Source: Uliginosibacterium aquaticum
GTDB taxonomy: Bacteria > Pseudomonadota > Gammaproteobacteria > Burkholderiales > Rhodocyclaceae
Reading direction: 5' to 3'
NCBI RefSeq assembly: GCF_012972705.2
Contig: NZ_JABCSC020000003.1
Location: forward strand, 248,001-312,000
Length of the DNA stretch: 64,000 nt
Every line of letters starts with the position of its first letter. Within the stretch, counting starts at the first letter, position 1. Shown here piece by piece: positions 47,413 through 55,645 of this stretch. A program made the position numbers and the translations under genes. The notes beneath the pieces were generated by a model, which saw only the letters and a program-made list of their open reading frames with translations, did no database searches and was not told the origin of the DNA.

Positions 47413-48327
47413 ATGCTGTACATCCTTTCCCGTCTTTCTTCCGGCCTGGCGATTGCCGGCCTGCTCGTTGCCAGTTCCGTTGCGCATGCCCAGACGCCCG
47501 CTGATTCGCTGGCCCGCATTCGCCAGACCCAGACCATCACCATTGCCAACCGCGAAGCCTCGCGCCCCTTCTCCTTCGTCGATGAAAAGGGTCAGGCCAG
47601 CGGCTACTCCGTCGAGCTGTGCCAGCGCGTGGTCGAGCGCCTGCGCAAGGATCTCAAGCTGCCCAACCTCAAGGCGCAGTACATCACCGTGAGCGGCGCC
47701 GAGCGCATCCCCAAGATCAAGAGCGGCGAAGCCGACATGGAATGCGGCTCCACCACCAACACCAAGGCACGTCAGGAACAGGTCTCCTTCTCCTACACGA
47801 TCTTCGTGGCCGGCATGAAGATCCTCACCCGCAAGAATTCCGGCATCACCGATCTGCGCACCATCACCAATGGCAGCATCGCACTGAGCAAGGGCACCAC
47901 CTCCGAGAAGCTCTTCAACCAGCTGCGTGATCAGGAGCTGCGCACCACCGAGCTCAAGAGCTACCCCAGCAACACCGAAGCCCTCAAGGCCCTGCAAGCT
48001 GGCAAGGCCGTCGCCTTCCCGCAGGACGACGTGCTCCTCTCCGGCCTGCTGTCCACCCTGCCGGATCGCGATCAATACGCCCTGGCCGGTGACTACCTCT
48101 CGATCGAGCCCTACGCCATCATGGTGCGCAAGGACGACAACGAACTGCGCAGCGCCATCGACAAGACCCTCGTCGAGCTCTACGCCAGCGGCGAGATCAA
48201 CCGCATCTACGACAAGTGGTTCAACACCTCCAGCCTGCAAGTGCCGATGTCGCGCCTCACCCGCGAAGCCTTCACCCGTCCGGCCAAGGATTCCGGCTTT
48301 GCCAAGGTGCTCGGCTACACCCTGTAA
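47413..48327 (+). CDS. Amino-acid ABC transporter substrate-binding protein (GltI-like)
   Basis: A 304-residue periplasmic binding protein with a signal peptide ending AHAQ. It belongs to the polar amino acid (SBP_bac_3) family: TITIANREASRPFSFVDEKGQASGYSVELC, then GEADMECGSTTNTKARQEQVSFSYTIF, closely matching E. coli GltI (glutamate/aspartate). The domain ends with EINRIYDKWF. No permease or ATPase genes adjoin it; a terminator follows directly, so it is an orphan here and must work with a transporter encoded elsewhere, or serve as a sensor-like binding protein. Glutamate/aspartate specificity is a family-based guess. Confidence 0.9.
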   Translation: MLYILSRLSSGLAIAGLLVASSVAHAQTPADSLARIRQTQTITIANREASRPFSFVDEKGQASGYSVELCQRVVERLRKDLKLPNLKAQYITVSGAERIPKIKSGEADMECGSTTNTKARQEQVSFSYTIFVAGMKILTRKNSGITDLRTITNGSIALSKGTTSEKLFNQLRDQELRTTELKSYPSNTEALKALQAGKAVAFPQDDVLLSGLLSTLPDRDQYALAGDYLSIEPYAIMVRKDDNELRSAIDKTLVELYASGEINRIYDKWFNTSSLQVPMSRLTREAFTRPAKDSGFAKVLGYTL

Positions 48328-48377
48328 TCACGCATGCAGGCGGCCTCACCGCCTGACGCGCTGTTCGCATCACCCGG

Positions 48378-48405
48378 AAGGCCTCGCGCAAGCGAGGCCT
48401 TTTTG
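48378..48405 (+). terminator. Rho-independent terminator after the binding-protein gene
   Basis: AGGCCTCGC (48379-48387) pairs with GCGAGGCCT (48392-48400) around GCAA, followed by five Ts. It lies 51 bases past the stop. Confidence 0.9.
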
Positions 48406-48545
48406 CTGCGCGGCAGTTCAAGATCGCAAGCGGGGCCGGCAGAAAAAAGAAGCCCCCGAAGCCCTCCGCATGGTCAGAATGCGGCTGGGCTGGCCGCAAT
48501 CCGGCACGGCCCGATCAAACAAGAAACATCCTTGGGAGGAGAACC

Positions 48546-49898
48546 ATGATCACAACACGCCACAGCGTGCTTGCCCTGCTGCTTTGCGCCGGCCTCAGTG
48601 CCTGCGGGGGCGGCGGCAGCACATCCGCCAGCACATCCAGCAACCCGGCGAGCAGCAGTGCCGCCAGCAGCGCAGCGGTTTCGAGCTCGGCTGCCAGCAG
48701 CAGCGCGAACCGATCCACCACCAGTAGCTCCAGCAGCAGCGCCGCGGTCAGCAGCGCAGCTCCGATCCTCAGCCAGAGCGGCAACCCCGCCAGCGGCGAG
48801 ATGACGACTTACCAGATCCTGCTCAGCACCACCGGCGATGCAGCGGCCAAGCTCGCTGCAGACATGGCCAAGGCCGACATCATGCTGACCTGGCAGACCA
48901 CCGAGGGCGGCTTCTACAAGCACCTCACCGACTACAAGAACACCGCCAGCACGAGCAAGACAGCCCTGTACACGGTGGCTTATGTCTCGGGCAGCAAGTC
49001 CTCCAGCTGGCTGGGCGTGAATGATGAGAGCCTGGGCACCATCGACAACGACGCCACCACCTCGGAGCTCTTCTTCCTGGCCGACGTTTACAAACGCAGC
49101 GGCGACACCAAGTACCGCGATGCGGCCCGCAAGACGCTCGATTTCCTGCTCCTGATGCAATACCCCTCGGGCGGCTTCCCGCAAGTCTACCCGGCGCGCA
49201 AGGCAGACACGCCCTATTCCAACTTCGTCACCTTCAATGACGACGCCATGGCGCGGGTGATGCTGGTGCTCGATCAGGTCGCCAAGAAGACGGCCCCGCT
49301 GGATGCCACCGACCTGTTCACCGCCGACCAGTACGCCAAGCTGGCCACCGCCATCGACAAGGGCGTGGACTACATCCTCAAATCCCAGATCGTGCAGAAC
49401 GGGGTGAAAACGGTGTGGTGCGCCCAGCACGACCCGGTGAGCTACGTGGCACGTGAGGGGCGCGCCTATGAATGGCCCTCCAAGAGCGGCAAGGAATCGG
49501 TCGGCGTGATCGGCTATCTGATGAGCCGGCCGCAAACTGCCGAGATCAAGGCAGCCGTGCAGGCCGGTCTGGCCTGGTTCCGCAGCAGCGCCGTGCAGGT
49601 GGCCAACACTGCCTACATCAATCGCGCCTCCGGCAGCACCGACATCACTTACAACCCGATCCAGACTCAGGCGGGCAGCGTGATGTGGTATCGCTTCTAT
49701 GATCTGGACAAGGATGTCGGCTTCTTCAGCGGCCGCACCCCGAACGGCAGCGATTGCAGCACCCCGGCCCCCTTCGCCACCTGTACCGGCAAGCAGTACG
49801 ACATCATGGCCATCGAAGCCGAGCGTCGCTACGGCTACTCCTGGGGCGGCGCCTACGCCTCCAGCCTGCTGAGCTACGCCACATCGGTCGGCTACTGA
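48546..49898 (+). CDS. Pectate lyase, PL10-type lipoprotein
   Basis: PL10 enzymes cleave polygalacturonate by calcium-dependent beta-elimination. The 450-residue precursor has a lipoprotein signal with lipobox LSAC (C20), then a Gly- and Ser-rich linker to about residue 80, as often found in secreted plant-wall enzymes of Cellvibrio and relatives. The catalytic domain is an alpha/alpha toroid with PL10 hallmarks: WQTTEGGFYKHLTDY, IDNDATTSELFFLADVY, LLLMQYPSGGFPQVYPARK, TFNDDAMARVMLVLD, and the final MWYRFYDL followed by KDVGFFSGR segment. It should be anchored on the outer membrane. AGGAG lies seven bases before ATG 48546. It stands as a single-gene unit between two terminators. Confidence 0.92.
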   Translation: MITTRHSVLALLLCAGLSACGGGGSTSASTSSNPASSSAASSAAVSSSAASSSANRSTTSSSSSSAAVSSAAPILSQSGNPASGEMTTYQILLSTTGDAAAKLAADMAKADIMLTWQTTEGGFYKHLTDYKNTASTSKTALYTVAYVSGSKSSSWLGVNDESLGTIDNDATTSELFFLADVYKRSGDTKYRDAARKTLDFLLLMQYPSGGFPQVYPARKADTPYSNFVTFNDDAMARVMLVLDQVAKKTAPLDATDLFTADQYAKLATAIDKGVDYILKSQIVQNGVKTVWCAQHDPVSYVAREGRAYEWPSKSGKESVGVIGYLMSRPQTAEIKAAVQAGLAWFRSSAVQVANTAYINRASGSTDITYNPIQTQAGSVMWYRFYDLDKDVGFFSGRTPNGSDCSTPAPFATCTGKQYDIMAIEAERRYGYSWGGAYASSLLSYATSVGY

Positions 49899-49915
49899 GC
49901 CACTGCAAGCGCATG

Positions 49916-49947
49916 AAAAAGGCCCCGCCAGTGCGGGGCCTTTTTTC
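49916..49947. terminator. Bidirectional terminator between pectate lyase and leuE
   Basis: GGCCCCGC (49921-49928) pairs with GCGGGGCC (49933-49940) around CAGT. Five As precede the stem and six Ts follow it, so it works on both strands. It lies between convergent genes. Confidence 0.9.
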
Positions 49948-49960
49948 TGCCTGCTGCCGA

Positions 49961-50605
49961 TCAGCTCAGGCTGGCCGTGGCCAGCTTCATACCGAAGCCC
50001 AGAAACACCCCGCCCACGCTCGCCGTACCGGCAGCAGCGAGGCGCTGGCGGCTGCGGAACTGGGCCGCCAGATAAGCCCCGCCGAAGATCAGCGCCGAGA
50101 GATACAGCGCGCTCAGGATCTGCAGGATCACGCCCAGGATCAGGAAAGCCACCGCCGGCTGAGCCGCCTGCGGATCCACGAACTGGATGAAGAAGGAAAT
50201 GAAGAACAGGATCGCCTTCGGATTCATCAGGCTGATCACCAGCGCACGCTGGAAGGGCTTCGAGGCTTCCGCCTGCGCTTCGCCTCCTGCCGGCGCGTCG
50301 CCACGCCAGTTCGCCAGCGCCTGGCGCAACAGGCTCAGCCCCACCCAGCCCAGATAAGCCGCCCCCGCATACTTCACCAGCATGAACAGCGCCGGATGCG
50401 TCTTCAGCAAGGAGGCCGCGCCGGCTGCCGACAGGATCATCAGCACGGTATCGCCCAGGAATACCCCGCAGGCGCCGCAATAACCCGCCGCCACGCCCTC
50501 GCGTGAGGCCACCGCCATCACATACAGCGAATTCGGGCCGGGCAGCAGCACGATGAACAGCGCGCCCAGCGCATAGGTCCAGATATCCGTCACACCGTAA
50601 AACAT
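49961..50605 (-). CDS. leuE: Leucine efflux protein-like LysE/RhtB exporter
   Basis: LeuE exports leucine and related amino acids. The 214-residue protein has six membrane spans and aligns well with E. coli LeuE: WTYALGALFIVLLPGPNSLYV, GACGVFLGDTVLMILSAAG, FQRALVISLMNPKAILFFIS and FFIQFVDPQA. The conserved PGPN motif near the N-terminus is intact. It ends near the shared terminator with the pectate lyase gene. Upstream, toward higher coordinates, lies the six-copy REPIN array. Confidence 0.88.
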   Translation of the reverse strand: MFYGVTDIWTYALGALFIVLLPGPNSLYVMAVASREGVAAGYCGACGVFLGDTVLMILSAAGAASLLKTHPALFMLVKYAGAAYLGWVGLSLLRQALANWRGDAPAGGEAQAEASKPFQRALVISLMNPKAILFFISFFIQFVDPQAAQPAVAFLILGVILQILSALYLSALIFGGAYLAAQFRSRQRLAAAGTASVGGVFLGFGMKLATASLS

Positions 50606-50656
50606 GCCTCACTCCTGGAGCAGAAAAACAGCCGAAAGCTTACGCCTTTGTCCGCC

Positions 50657-51211
50657 GTCCCGGCCGGCTTCAGCCGGCGGAGCCCGGGGTGGCGTGGGGC
50701 AGATGCGGCTCAAGCCGCACCTACAAACCCCAACCCGTCTCCAACAAATGCCCTGTAGGGCCGGCTTCAGCCGGCGGGGCTCGGGGTGGCGTGGGGCACA
50801 TGCGGCTGAAGCCGCACCTACGAAAACCCACCCATCTTCAACAAATGCCCCGTAGGGCCGGCTTCAGCCGGCGGGGCCCGGGGTGGCGTGGGGCGCATGC
50901 GGCTGAAGCCGCACCTACAAAAACCCCACCCGTCTCTGATCAATGCCCCGTAGGGCCGGCTTCAGCCGGCGGAGCCCGGGGTGGAGTGGGGCAGATGCGG
51001 CTGAAGCCGCACCTACGAAAACCCACCCATCTTCAACAAATGCCCCGTAGGGCCGGCTTCAGCCGGCGGAGCCCGAGGTGGAGTGGGGCAGATGCGGCTA
51101 AAGCCGCACCTACAAACCCCCAACCCGTCTCCAACAAATGCCCTGTAGGGCCGGCTTCAGCCGGCGGGGCCCGAGGTGGCGTGGGGCAGATGCGGCAGAA
51201 GCCGTACCTAC
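50657..51211. repeat. Six-copy tandem REPIN array, GTAGG-headed
   Basis: Six 67-68-base units lie at 50657-50724, 50755-50821, 50852-50918, 50950-51016, 51047-51113 and 51145-51211, with a period of 97-98 bases. Each unit is two REPs in inverted orientation. It starts GTAGGG (GTCCCG in the first), has hairpin GCCGGC-TTCA-GCCGGC, a GGGGTGG-type middle, hairpin GCGGC-TGAA-GCCGC, and ends CCTAC. The 30-31-base spacers come in three types, ordered A-B-C-B-A. The array fills the gap between leuE and the cytochrome b561 gene; nothing else is seen there. The GTAGG head and stem-loop match the target type of RAYT transposases such as the one at 3.6 kb. Confidence 0.93.
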
Positions 51212-51245
51212 GGCAACCCCACCCAGAGCCACCCCGTGACCGCCC

Positions 51246-51818
51246 TCAGGCGTCCCGCCCCTCGGTCTGCGGCACGCCACGGCGCTGTGGCCGCGGCAGA
51301 TCGAAGCCCATCCGCGAGAGCAGGCCATCCTTCAGGATGAACTGGTGAAACAGCGCGCCGCCGATGTGCAGCACCAGCGCCCCGCTCAGCACACAGGCCC
51401 CCACCACATGCACCGTGAACGCAAACAGCGACACGATCTCCGCCGGGAACGCCTCCCCGCGCAGGGCCATCAGCGGCAGGCCGGTCTGCAGTGCCATCGC
51501 TGCGCCGCTCACGATCATTGTCAGCACCAGCAGATCCAGCCCGCGGTGCACGATCCCGGCCAGCACATCGGCCCAGCCCATGCCGGACGAAAGCCCCGGC
51601 AGGCGCTTGCTGCGCCGCCGCCAGAACAGGCGCAGCAAGGTGCCGCCGCAGATCAGCACCCCCACGCTCATGTGGCGCAGGGCCGAGGCCATCTTCTCCG
51701 GATCTTCGTCCGGAATCTGCGACATGATGAAAGTGCTCATCACCAGCGCGGCGGTGACCATGAGTGCCACGGCCCAGTGCAGGACCCGGATGACCCAATG
51801 ATGTCGTACTGCTTCCAT
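51246..51818 (-). CDS. Cytochrome b561-type di-heme membrane protein
   Basis: A 190-residue protein with four to five membrane spans and several histidines suitable for heme ligation (RHHWVIRVLHWAVAL, LRHMSVGVLICGG, VHRGLDLLVL, TVHVVGACVLSGALVLHIGGALFHQFI). It belongs to the cytochrome b561 / Ni-Fe-hydrogenase b-type family and resembles E. coli YodB/CybB-like superoxide or quinone oxidoreductases. Started at ATG 51818 with AAGGAAG upstream; the frame runs 25 codons further without membrane character. No partner such as a YceI-like protein is next to it. Function in electron transfer is likely, details unknown. Confidence 0.87.
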   Translation of the reverse strand: MEAVRHHWVIRVLHWAVALMVTAALVMSTFIMSQIPDEDPEKMASALRHMSVGVLICGGTLLRLFWRRRSKRLPGLSSGMGWADVLAGIVHRGLDLLVLTMIVSGAAMALQTGLPLMALRGEAFPAEIVSLFAFTVHVVGACVLSGALVLHIGGALFHQFILKDGLLSRMGFDLPRPQRRGVPQTEGRDA

Positions 51819-52617
51819 GATTCTTCTTCCTTGTCTGAATGGTTCAAAGTCGGAGCCGTCACACACGGAAGGAATCGCAGAAGCTACAGACACACCGGGG
51901 CCTCAAAGCGGAATGAGGCCCCCGAAAAAAGGCATGAGAAAACGGGAATGGGCGGCGCTCATTCCCTTCAGGAGCAGGAAGCTCCTGATTGCTACAACGG
52001 CTGGGGAGGGCGCCGGCGGCCTGTCATCCTGCGCAGCGGGTTCAGGCAGAACCGGCCGGCACGCAATTCCACCTGATTCGCTACGACTGGCAGTACCAAC
52101 TCCTGGCCGGGAACCACGGTGATTGCCATGCATGCATGGTGAACAGCACCGCCCTACACCACGCAGCCACCATGCCAGAGGCCATGCCCGATAGCTTATA
52201 CCCCGCCTGCGGGAATCCGCATGAGCCGGAAACGGCCACGGCACAAGGCCTCCGGGGGTGATGGTGGCGTGCAACGAGACCGGTTCTGGCCTCTGCAGTG
52301 ACAAGAGCGGGCCGGGCAGCCCCCCAGGCTGCGACGTCAGGCGCCACAAGCTTGTCGCCAAGCCGACAGGCTTGTGGCAAAGCCACCCCGGGCAAGGAAC
52401 GGAATTGTCGGCATCCACCCACGGCAGCCCTGCCAACACTGGATTCCAGCCCCGCTGCGGCAAGCCACAGGCATCCAGCCGCGCACCGCATGTGGTTGGG
52501 CGGAATCCGAAGTTACCCACCCGCGATATTGCGTCGTTCGCCCTTTCGTACAGATCTGGAAGTATTCTTCACTCCCTGAGCGGGGCAAATAGATCCCGCC
52601 TTCTGAAGGCCCCAACG
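51819..52617. other. 800-base region with no convincing gene; several palindromes
   Basis: This stretch separates the cytochrome b561 gene from the first GGDEF-EAL gene. Open frames exist on both strands but have no recognisable protein character. It holds three hairpins: GGGGCCTCA / TGAGGCCCC (51897-51922), CAGGAGC / GCTCCTG (51969-51987), and a 36-base near-perfect palindrome (52343-52378) with 14-base arms around GCCACAAGC. The last 89 bases (from 52529) are shared with the region upstream of the second GGDEF-EAL gene and probably contain the promoter. Confidence 0.6.
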
Positions 52618-54690
52618 ATGAGTTCCCCACTGATCAGCGCCTACCTGATTTCCGTAGGCATCCTGCTGATGGCCGCTGCACATGCGTCGATTCTGGCGCG
52701 GGGCATCGGGCATGCACGTGAAAACTGGTCGTTCGCGGCCATCTGCTTAGGTTTTGCTGGCTTCCAGTTCTGCAATGCGCTGCAGTATTCGGCGCCGGAT
52801 CACGCGCGCGCGCTGGCGGCGCATCTGTGGGTGAATTTCTTCTCGCTACTGGTGATTCCGCCGGTAGCGCTGGCCGCCGCAGCGCTGGATCCGAAGAAGC
52901 GCTCGCGACAGCCGTTTGTGTGGCTCACGGGCTTCGTGCTGCTGGTGATGGCCTACAACTTCCTCACCCCTTACGGCTACCGCTTCCATGCGCTGAACCC
53001 GGACACGCCGCGGAGCCTGCCCTGGGGCGAGAACATCCACATGATCCAGGGCCAGGCGAGTCTGGTGTACCGGGCTGCGCGCCTGGTCTTGCTGATTGTG
53101 TTGGCCTACGCGCTGGGGGTGACTTTCTCGCTGATGCGCATGAAGGATCGGCTCTCGAGCACGCTGATCTGGATCGGGCTGGCGATCATGCTGGTGACGC
53201 TGCTGCTTTCGAGCCTGTCTGATATTGGGGTGATCAGCCTGCCTCACCTCGGCGGCTTCGGTTTCGTGTTTCTGGCGGGGGCTTTTTCGCTGGTGGTGCG
53301 CAAGGAAATGCGCGTGCGCGAGTTGCAGGAAAAACACAATGCCCTGGCCTTGGCCAGGGAAGTGCAGGAGAGGCTGCTGGCCGATGCACGGGCCGATCAG
53401 ATCCTGCATCACGACGCGCTGACTGGCCTGCCGAACCGGGCCGGTTTCATCCAGCGCCTCGAACACGCCATTGAGCAGCACGGATCTGCTGAAACGAAGA
53501 TTGCCGTGCTGCTGTTTGATATCGACCACCTCGGTGCGGTGAAGGGCACTCATGGCCTTGCCACCGGTGATGAGCTGTTGCTGCAGGTGAGCCAGCGCCT
53601 GCGTGCCCGGATCCGCGACCGCGATGTACTGGCCCGCTCCCGCAGCGATGGCTTTGCGCTGATAGCGAGCCGGATCAAGGCCAAAACGGGTGTCAGCGTC
53701 TTGTGCGAAAAGCTCAGCGGCATGCTGGCCGAAGCGGTGGAACTGGAAGGCCAGCACTTCAAGCTCAGCGCCAGCATCGGGCTGGCGATCTATCCGGATG
53801 ACGCAAGCAGCGCTGGCGAGCTGCTGTCTGCCGCCGAGCTGGCCCTGCACGAGGCGAAGAATGCCGGGGTGAGCCAGATCCGCAGTTTCCACCCGGCGCT
53901 GAAAGAGAATTTCCGCCAGCGTATCGGCCTCGAATCGGCGCTGCGCGAGGCGCTGGAGAGGAAGCAGTTCTTCCTTTGCTATCAGCCGCAGGTCAGTGCC
54001 AGCACGGGCCGCACCGTGGGCATGGAAGCGCTGCTTCGCTGGCAGCACCCGGAGCTGGGGCTCGTCTCCCCACTGCATTTCATTCCGCTCGCCGAGGCCA
54101 ACGGCTTGATCAGCCACATCGGCGCCTGGGTGATTGACACGGCCTGCGCCCAGCTCGCGGCCTGGCGGCAGGCCGGGCACGCCGATCTGCGCATGGCGGT
54201 GAACCTCTCGGCCACCCAGTTGCTCAACCCTTATCTGGAAGACACCTTGCTCGGCGCCATCGCCAGCCATGGCCTGGTGCCGGCCGATCTGGAGCTGGAA
54301 ATCACCGAATCCGTGCTGATCCAGGATCCGGATCAGACGGTGCTGCGCTTCAACGCCCTGCGCAAGCTGGGCCTGCGCCTGTCCATCGACGATTTCGGTA
54401 CCGGTTACTCCTCGCTGAGCTACTTGCGCGTGCTGCCGGTGCAGGCCTTCAAACTGGATCGCAGCTTTGTGGAAGGGCTCGGCAAGGACGAGACCAGCCT
54501 CGAAATCTGTGCCAGCGCGATCCGCCTGGCGCAGAACCTGAACCTCGATATCGTGGCCGAAGGCGTAGAGACTTCCGCCCAGGCCGAGTGGCTGCGCGCG
54601 CTGGGCTGCCCGATCTTCCAGGGCTTCCTGTTTGCACGCCCGCTGATGGCGGAAGCGGCCACCGCGCATCTGGCGCAGGAGCGTGCCGGG
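52529..54690 (+). repeat. Segmental duplication, copy 1
   Basis: This segment and 59061-61220 are near-identical direct repeats of about 2.16 kb. They start at the CGTTCGCCCTTTCGTAC stretch in the upstream region and end at the EAL protein's CAGGAGCG-type segment near the C-terminus. Flanks differ completely. Confidence 0.85.
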
Positions 54691-54792
54691 GGCATCACGG
54701 CGGAGGCGGCCGGCACGGAACTTCCCCGCTTGCCTTCAGTGTTGGCGGCGCAATCCCACTCCGGCTTGTCTGCCTACAGGGCTCGCCTCTGA
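52618..54792 (+). CDS. 7TM-GGDEF-EAL protein, copy 1 (likely c-di-GMP phosphodiesterase)
   Basis: A 724-residue signalling protein. About seven membrane spans fill residues 5-235. A GGDEF domain follows (about 262-420) whose GGDEF motif reads RSDGF (residue 340 region), so cyclase activity is unlikely. The EAL domain (about 438-690) keeps GMEALLRWQHPE, an NLSATQL segment, ITESVL, DDFGTGYSSLSYL and AEGVE, and should hydrolyse c-di-GMP. ATG 52618 is used; upstream frame is not protein-like. A near-identical paralogue starts at 59150. The last ~20 residues differ because this copy runs into the antisense strand of a degraded DUF4124-like fragment, which supplies its stop codon. Confidence 0.92.
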   Translation: MSSPLISAYLISVGILLMAAAHASILARGIGHARENWSFAAICLGFAGFQFCNALQYSAPDHARALAAHLWVNFFSLLVIPPVALAAAALDPKKRSRQPFVWLTGFVLLVMAYNFLTPYGYRFHALNPDTPRSLPWGENIHMIQGQASLVYRAARLVLLIVLAYALGVTFSLMRMKDRLSSTLIWIGLAIMLVTLLLSSLSDIGVISLPHLGGFGFVFLAGAFSLVVRKEMRVRELQEKHNALALAREVQERLLADARADQILHHDALTGLPNRAGFIQRLEHAIEQHGSAETKIAVLLFDIDHLGAVKGTHGLATGDELLLQVSQRLRARIRDRDVLARSRSDGFALIASRIKAKTGVSVLCEKLSGMLAEAVELEGQHFKLSASIGLAIYPDDASSAGELLSAAELALHEAKNAGVSQIRSFHPALKENFRQRIGLESALREALERKQFFLCYQPQVSASTGRTVGMEALLRWQHPELGLVSPLHFIPLAEANGLISHIGAWVIDTACAQLAAWRQAGHADLRMAVNLSATQLLNPYLEDTLLGAIASHGLVPADLELEITESVLIQDPDQTVLRFNALRKLGLRLSIDDFGTGYSSLSYLRVLPVQAFKLDRSFVEGLGKDETSLEICASAIRLAQNLNLDIVAEGVETSAQAEWLRALGCPIFQGFLFARPLMAEAATAHLAQERAGGITAEAAGTELPRLPSVLAAQSHSGLSAYRARL

Positions 54793-54840
54793 CGCATATC
54801 GCAACGGGTTCCAGGCGTGTGCCCGCCTTGGCGCTGCAGG
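54734..54840 (-). pseudogene. Fragment of a DUF4124-like gene, overlapping the EAL gene's 3' end
   Basis: About 105 bases align base by base with 55141-55243 inside the intact minus-strand gene next door. Translated in the matching frame, the fragment keeps RCDMRQRRAL, then a TAG stop, then ADKPEWDCAANTE, against RCMSQGRAVYTDKPERDCAV in the intact copy. It is therefore a decayed tandem relic. On the plus strand it forms the last codons and the TGA of the GGDEF-EAL gene. Confidence 0.7.
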
Positions 54841-54844
54841 CTGC

Positions 54845-55444
54845 TCAGCAGCGCTCTGCGTGGCGCAAATCCGAGAGCCTGCGGCGCTCAGTCGTCCAGT
54901 GATCGCCCATGGCGGCGGAGTGCGGCTGGCGCAGCAGCGAATCGAGGCGCTGGATATCGGCCCATAGCGCCTGACACCGCTCCGCACGCGGCGGCTGCGG
55001 CGCAGGGGACGGCGACGGGGCGGCCACGGCGGTGCGCGCCACTTCCGCAGCCCGGGCCTGCTCCAGTTCGGCCAGCTGCTGCTGATAAGGCTTGGCGGGC
55101 GCGATGCCGGCGGCCGCCGGCGCCGCATTCACCGGCTTCACTTCAGCGCTGACGGCGCAATCGCGCTCCGGCTTGTCGGTATACACGGCGCGCCCCTGAC
55201 TCATGCAGCGATAAGTGCCGGGCGCATAGCGTGGCGCTGCCGGTGCGGGCGGCGGTGCAAGCAAGGCGGGTTCGGGCAGGGGGCTGTGCGGATTCGCCAT
55301 CGCCGTAGCAGCCGGCGGCATGGAGATTTCCGGCTCCGTAGGCGACGCAGGCATGCGCCCCAGATATTCCAGCCCCAGCAGCACTGCCAATGGCACTGCA
55401 ATGGCCCCGACAATCGCCCACACCCGGGCGGAATCTTTTCTCAT
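54845..55444 (-). CDS. DUF4124-like membrane-anchored protein of unknown function
   Basis: A 199-residue protein when started at ATG 55444. It has one N-terminal membrane span (about residues 9-29), a proline/alanine-rich linker, and a DUF4124-like module (GTYRCMSQGRAVYTDKPERDC) with paired cysteines. After a Gln/Ala-rich stretch, a C-terminal motif follows (CQALWADIQRLDSLLRQPHS, then RRRLSDLRHAERC) seen in many small betaproteobacterial envelope proteins. Function unknown. The gene has the GC-rich composition of the host chromosome, unlike the AT-rich genes immediately upstream. Its stop abuts a decayed partial copy of itself. Confidence 0.7.
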   Translation of the reverse strand: MRKDSARVWAIVGAIAVPLAVLLGLEYLGRMPASPTEPEISMPPAATAMANPHSPLPEPALLAPPPAPAAPRYAPGTYRCMSQGRAVYTDKPERDCAVSAEVKPVNAAPAAAGIAPAKPYQQQLAELEQARAAEVARTAVAAPSPSPAPQPPRAERCQALWADIQRLDSLLRQPHSAAMGDHWTTERRRLSDLRHAERC

Positions 55445-55555
55445 GGATTGAATGGCGAACAGCTTGAAAAACCGTGAGTCGTGTGGCGTAGGGCGGAGTG
55501 CCAACTCCGCCATTTTTATTCAGGCATGCGGTGGAGTTTCGCTCCCTTTACGTAC

Positions 55556-55620
55556 TTCTAACGTTTGACGTGAGGGGAGGCCGAAGCCGAAAACTGTTCA
55601 TCTCGATGGCATTGTTAGGC
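55556..55620 (-). repeat. attC-like site 3 (after the coiled-coil gene)
   Basis: Read on the minus strand, it starts GCCTAAC (R''-like) and ends CGTTAGAA (R'-like). The arms pair imperfectly and a GGC-TTCG-GCC hairpin lies in the middle; total 65 bases. Its last 14 bases differ from those of site 1 at a single position (GTCAAACGTTAGAA against GTCAGACGTTAGAA). It lies 25 bases past the stop of the upstream cassette gene, and marks the junction between AT-rich and host-like DNA. Confidence 0.55.
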
Positions 55621-55645
55621 TACGTGGATTCGAAGGCAGTCTGCA

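Noticed and set aside
48474-50612. 712-codon minus-strand open frame across the pectate lyase gene
   Set aside because: It overlaps the pectate lyase and leuE coding regions and crosses a bidirectional terminator; it has no protein-like features.
50657-51211. CRISPR-like array of regularly spaced repeats
   Set aside because: Repeat units (67 bases) are longer than CRISPR repeats, contain two facing hairpins with GTAGG heads, spacers recur rather than being unique, and no cas genes are present.
50689-51348. 219-codon open frame with repeated GPASAGGARGGVG peptides
   Set aside because: It is a read-through of the REPIN array; the repetition is that of the DNA element, with no start signal.
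51903-52520. 205-codon minus-strand open frame upstream of the first GGDEF-EAL gene
   Set aside because: Rich in Pro/Gly/Arg/Trp without domain signatures, spans several palindromes, and lacks a ribosome-binding site.
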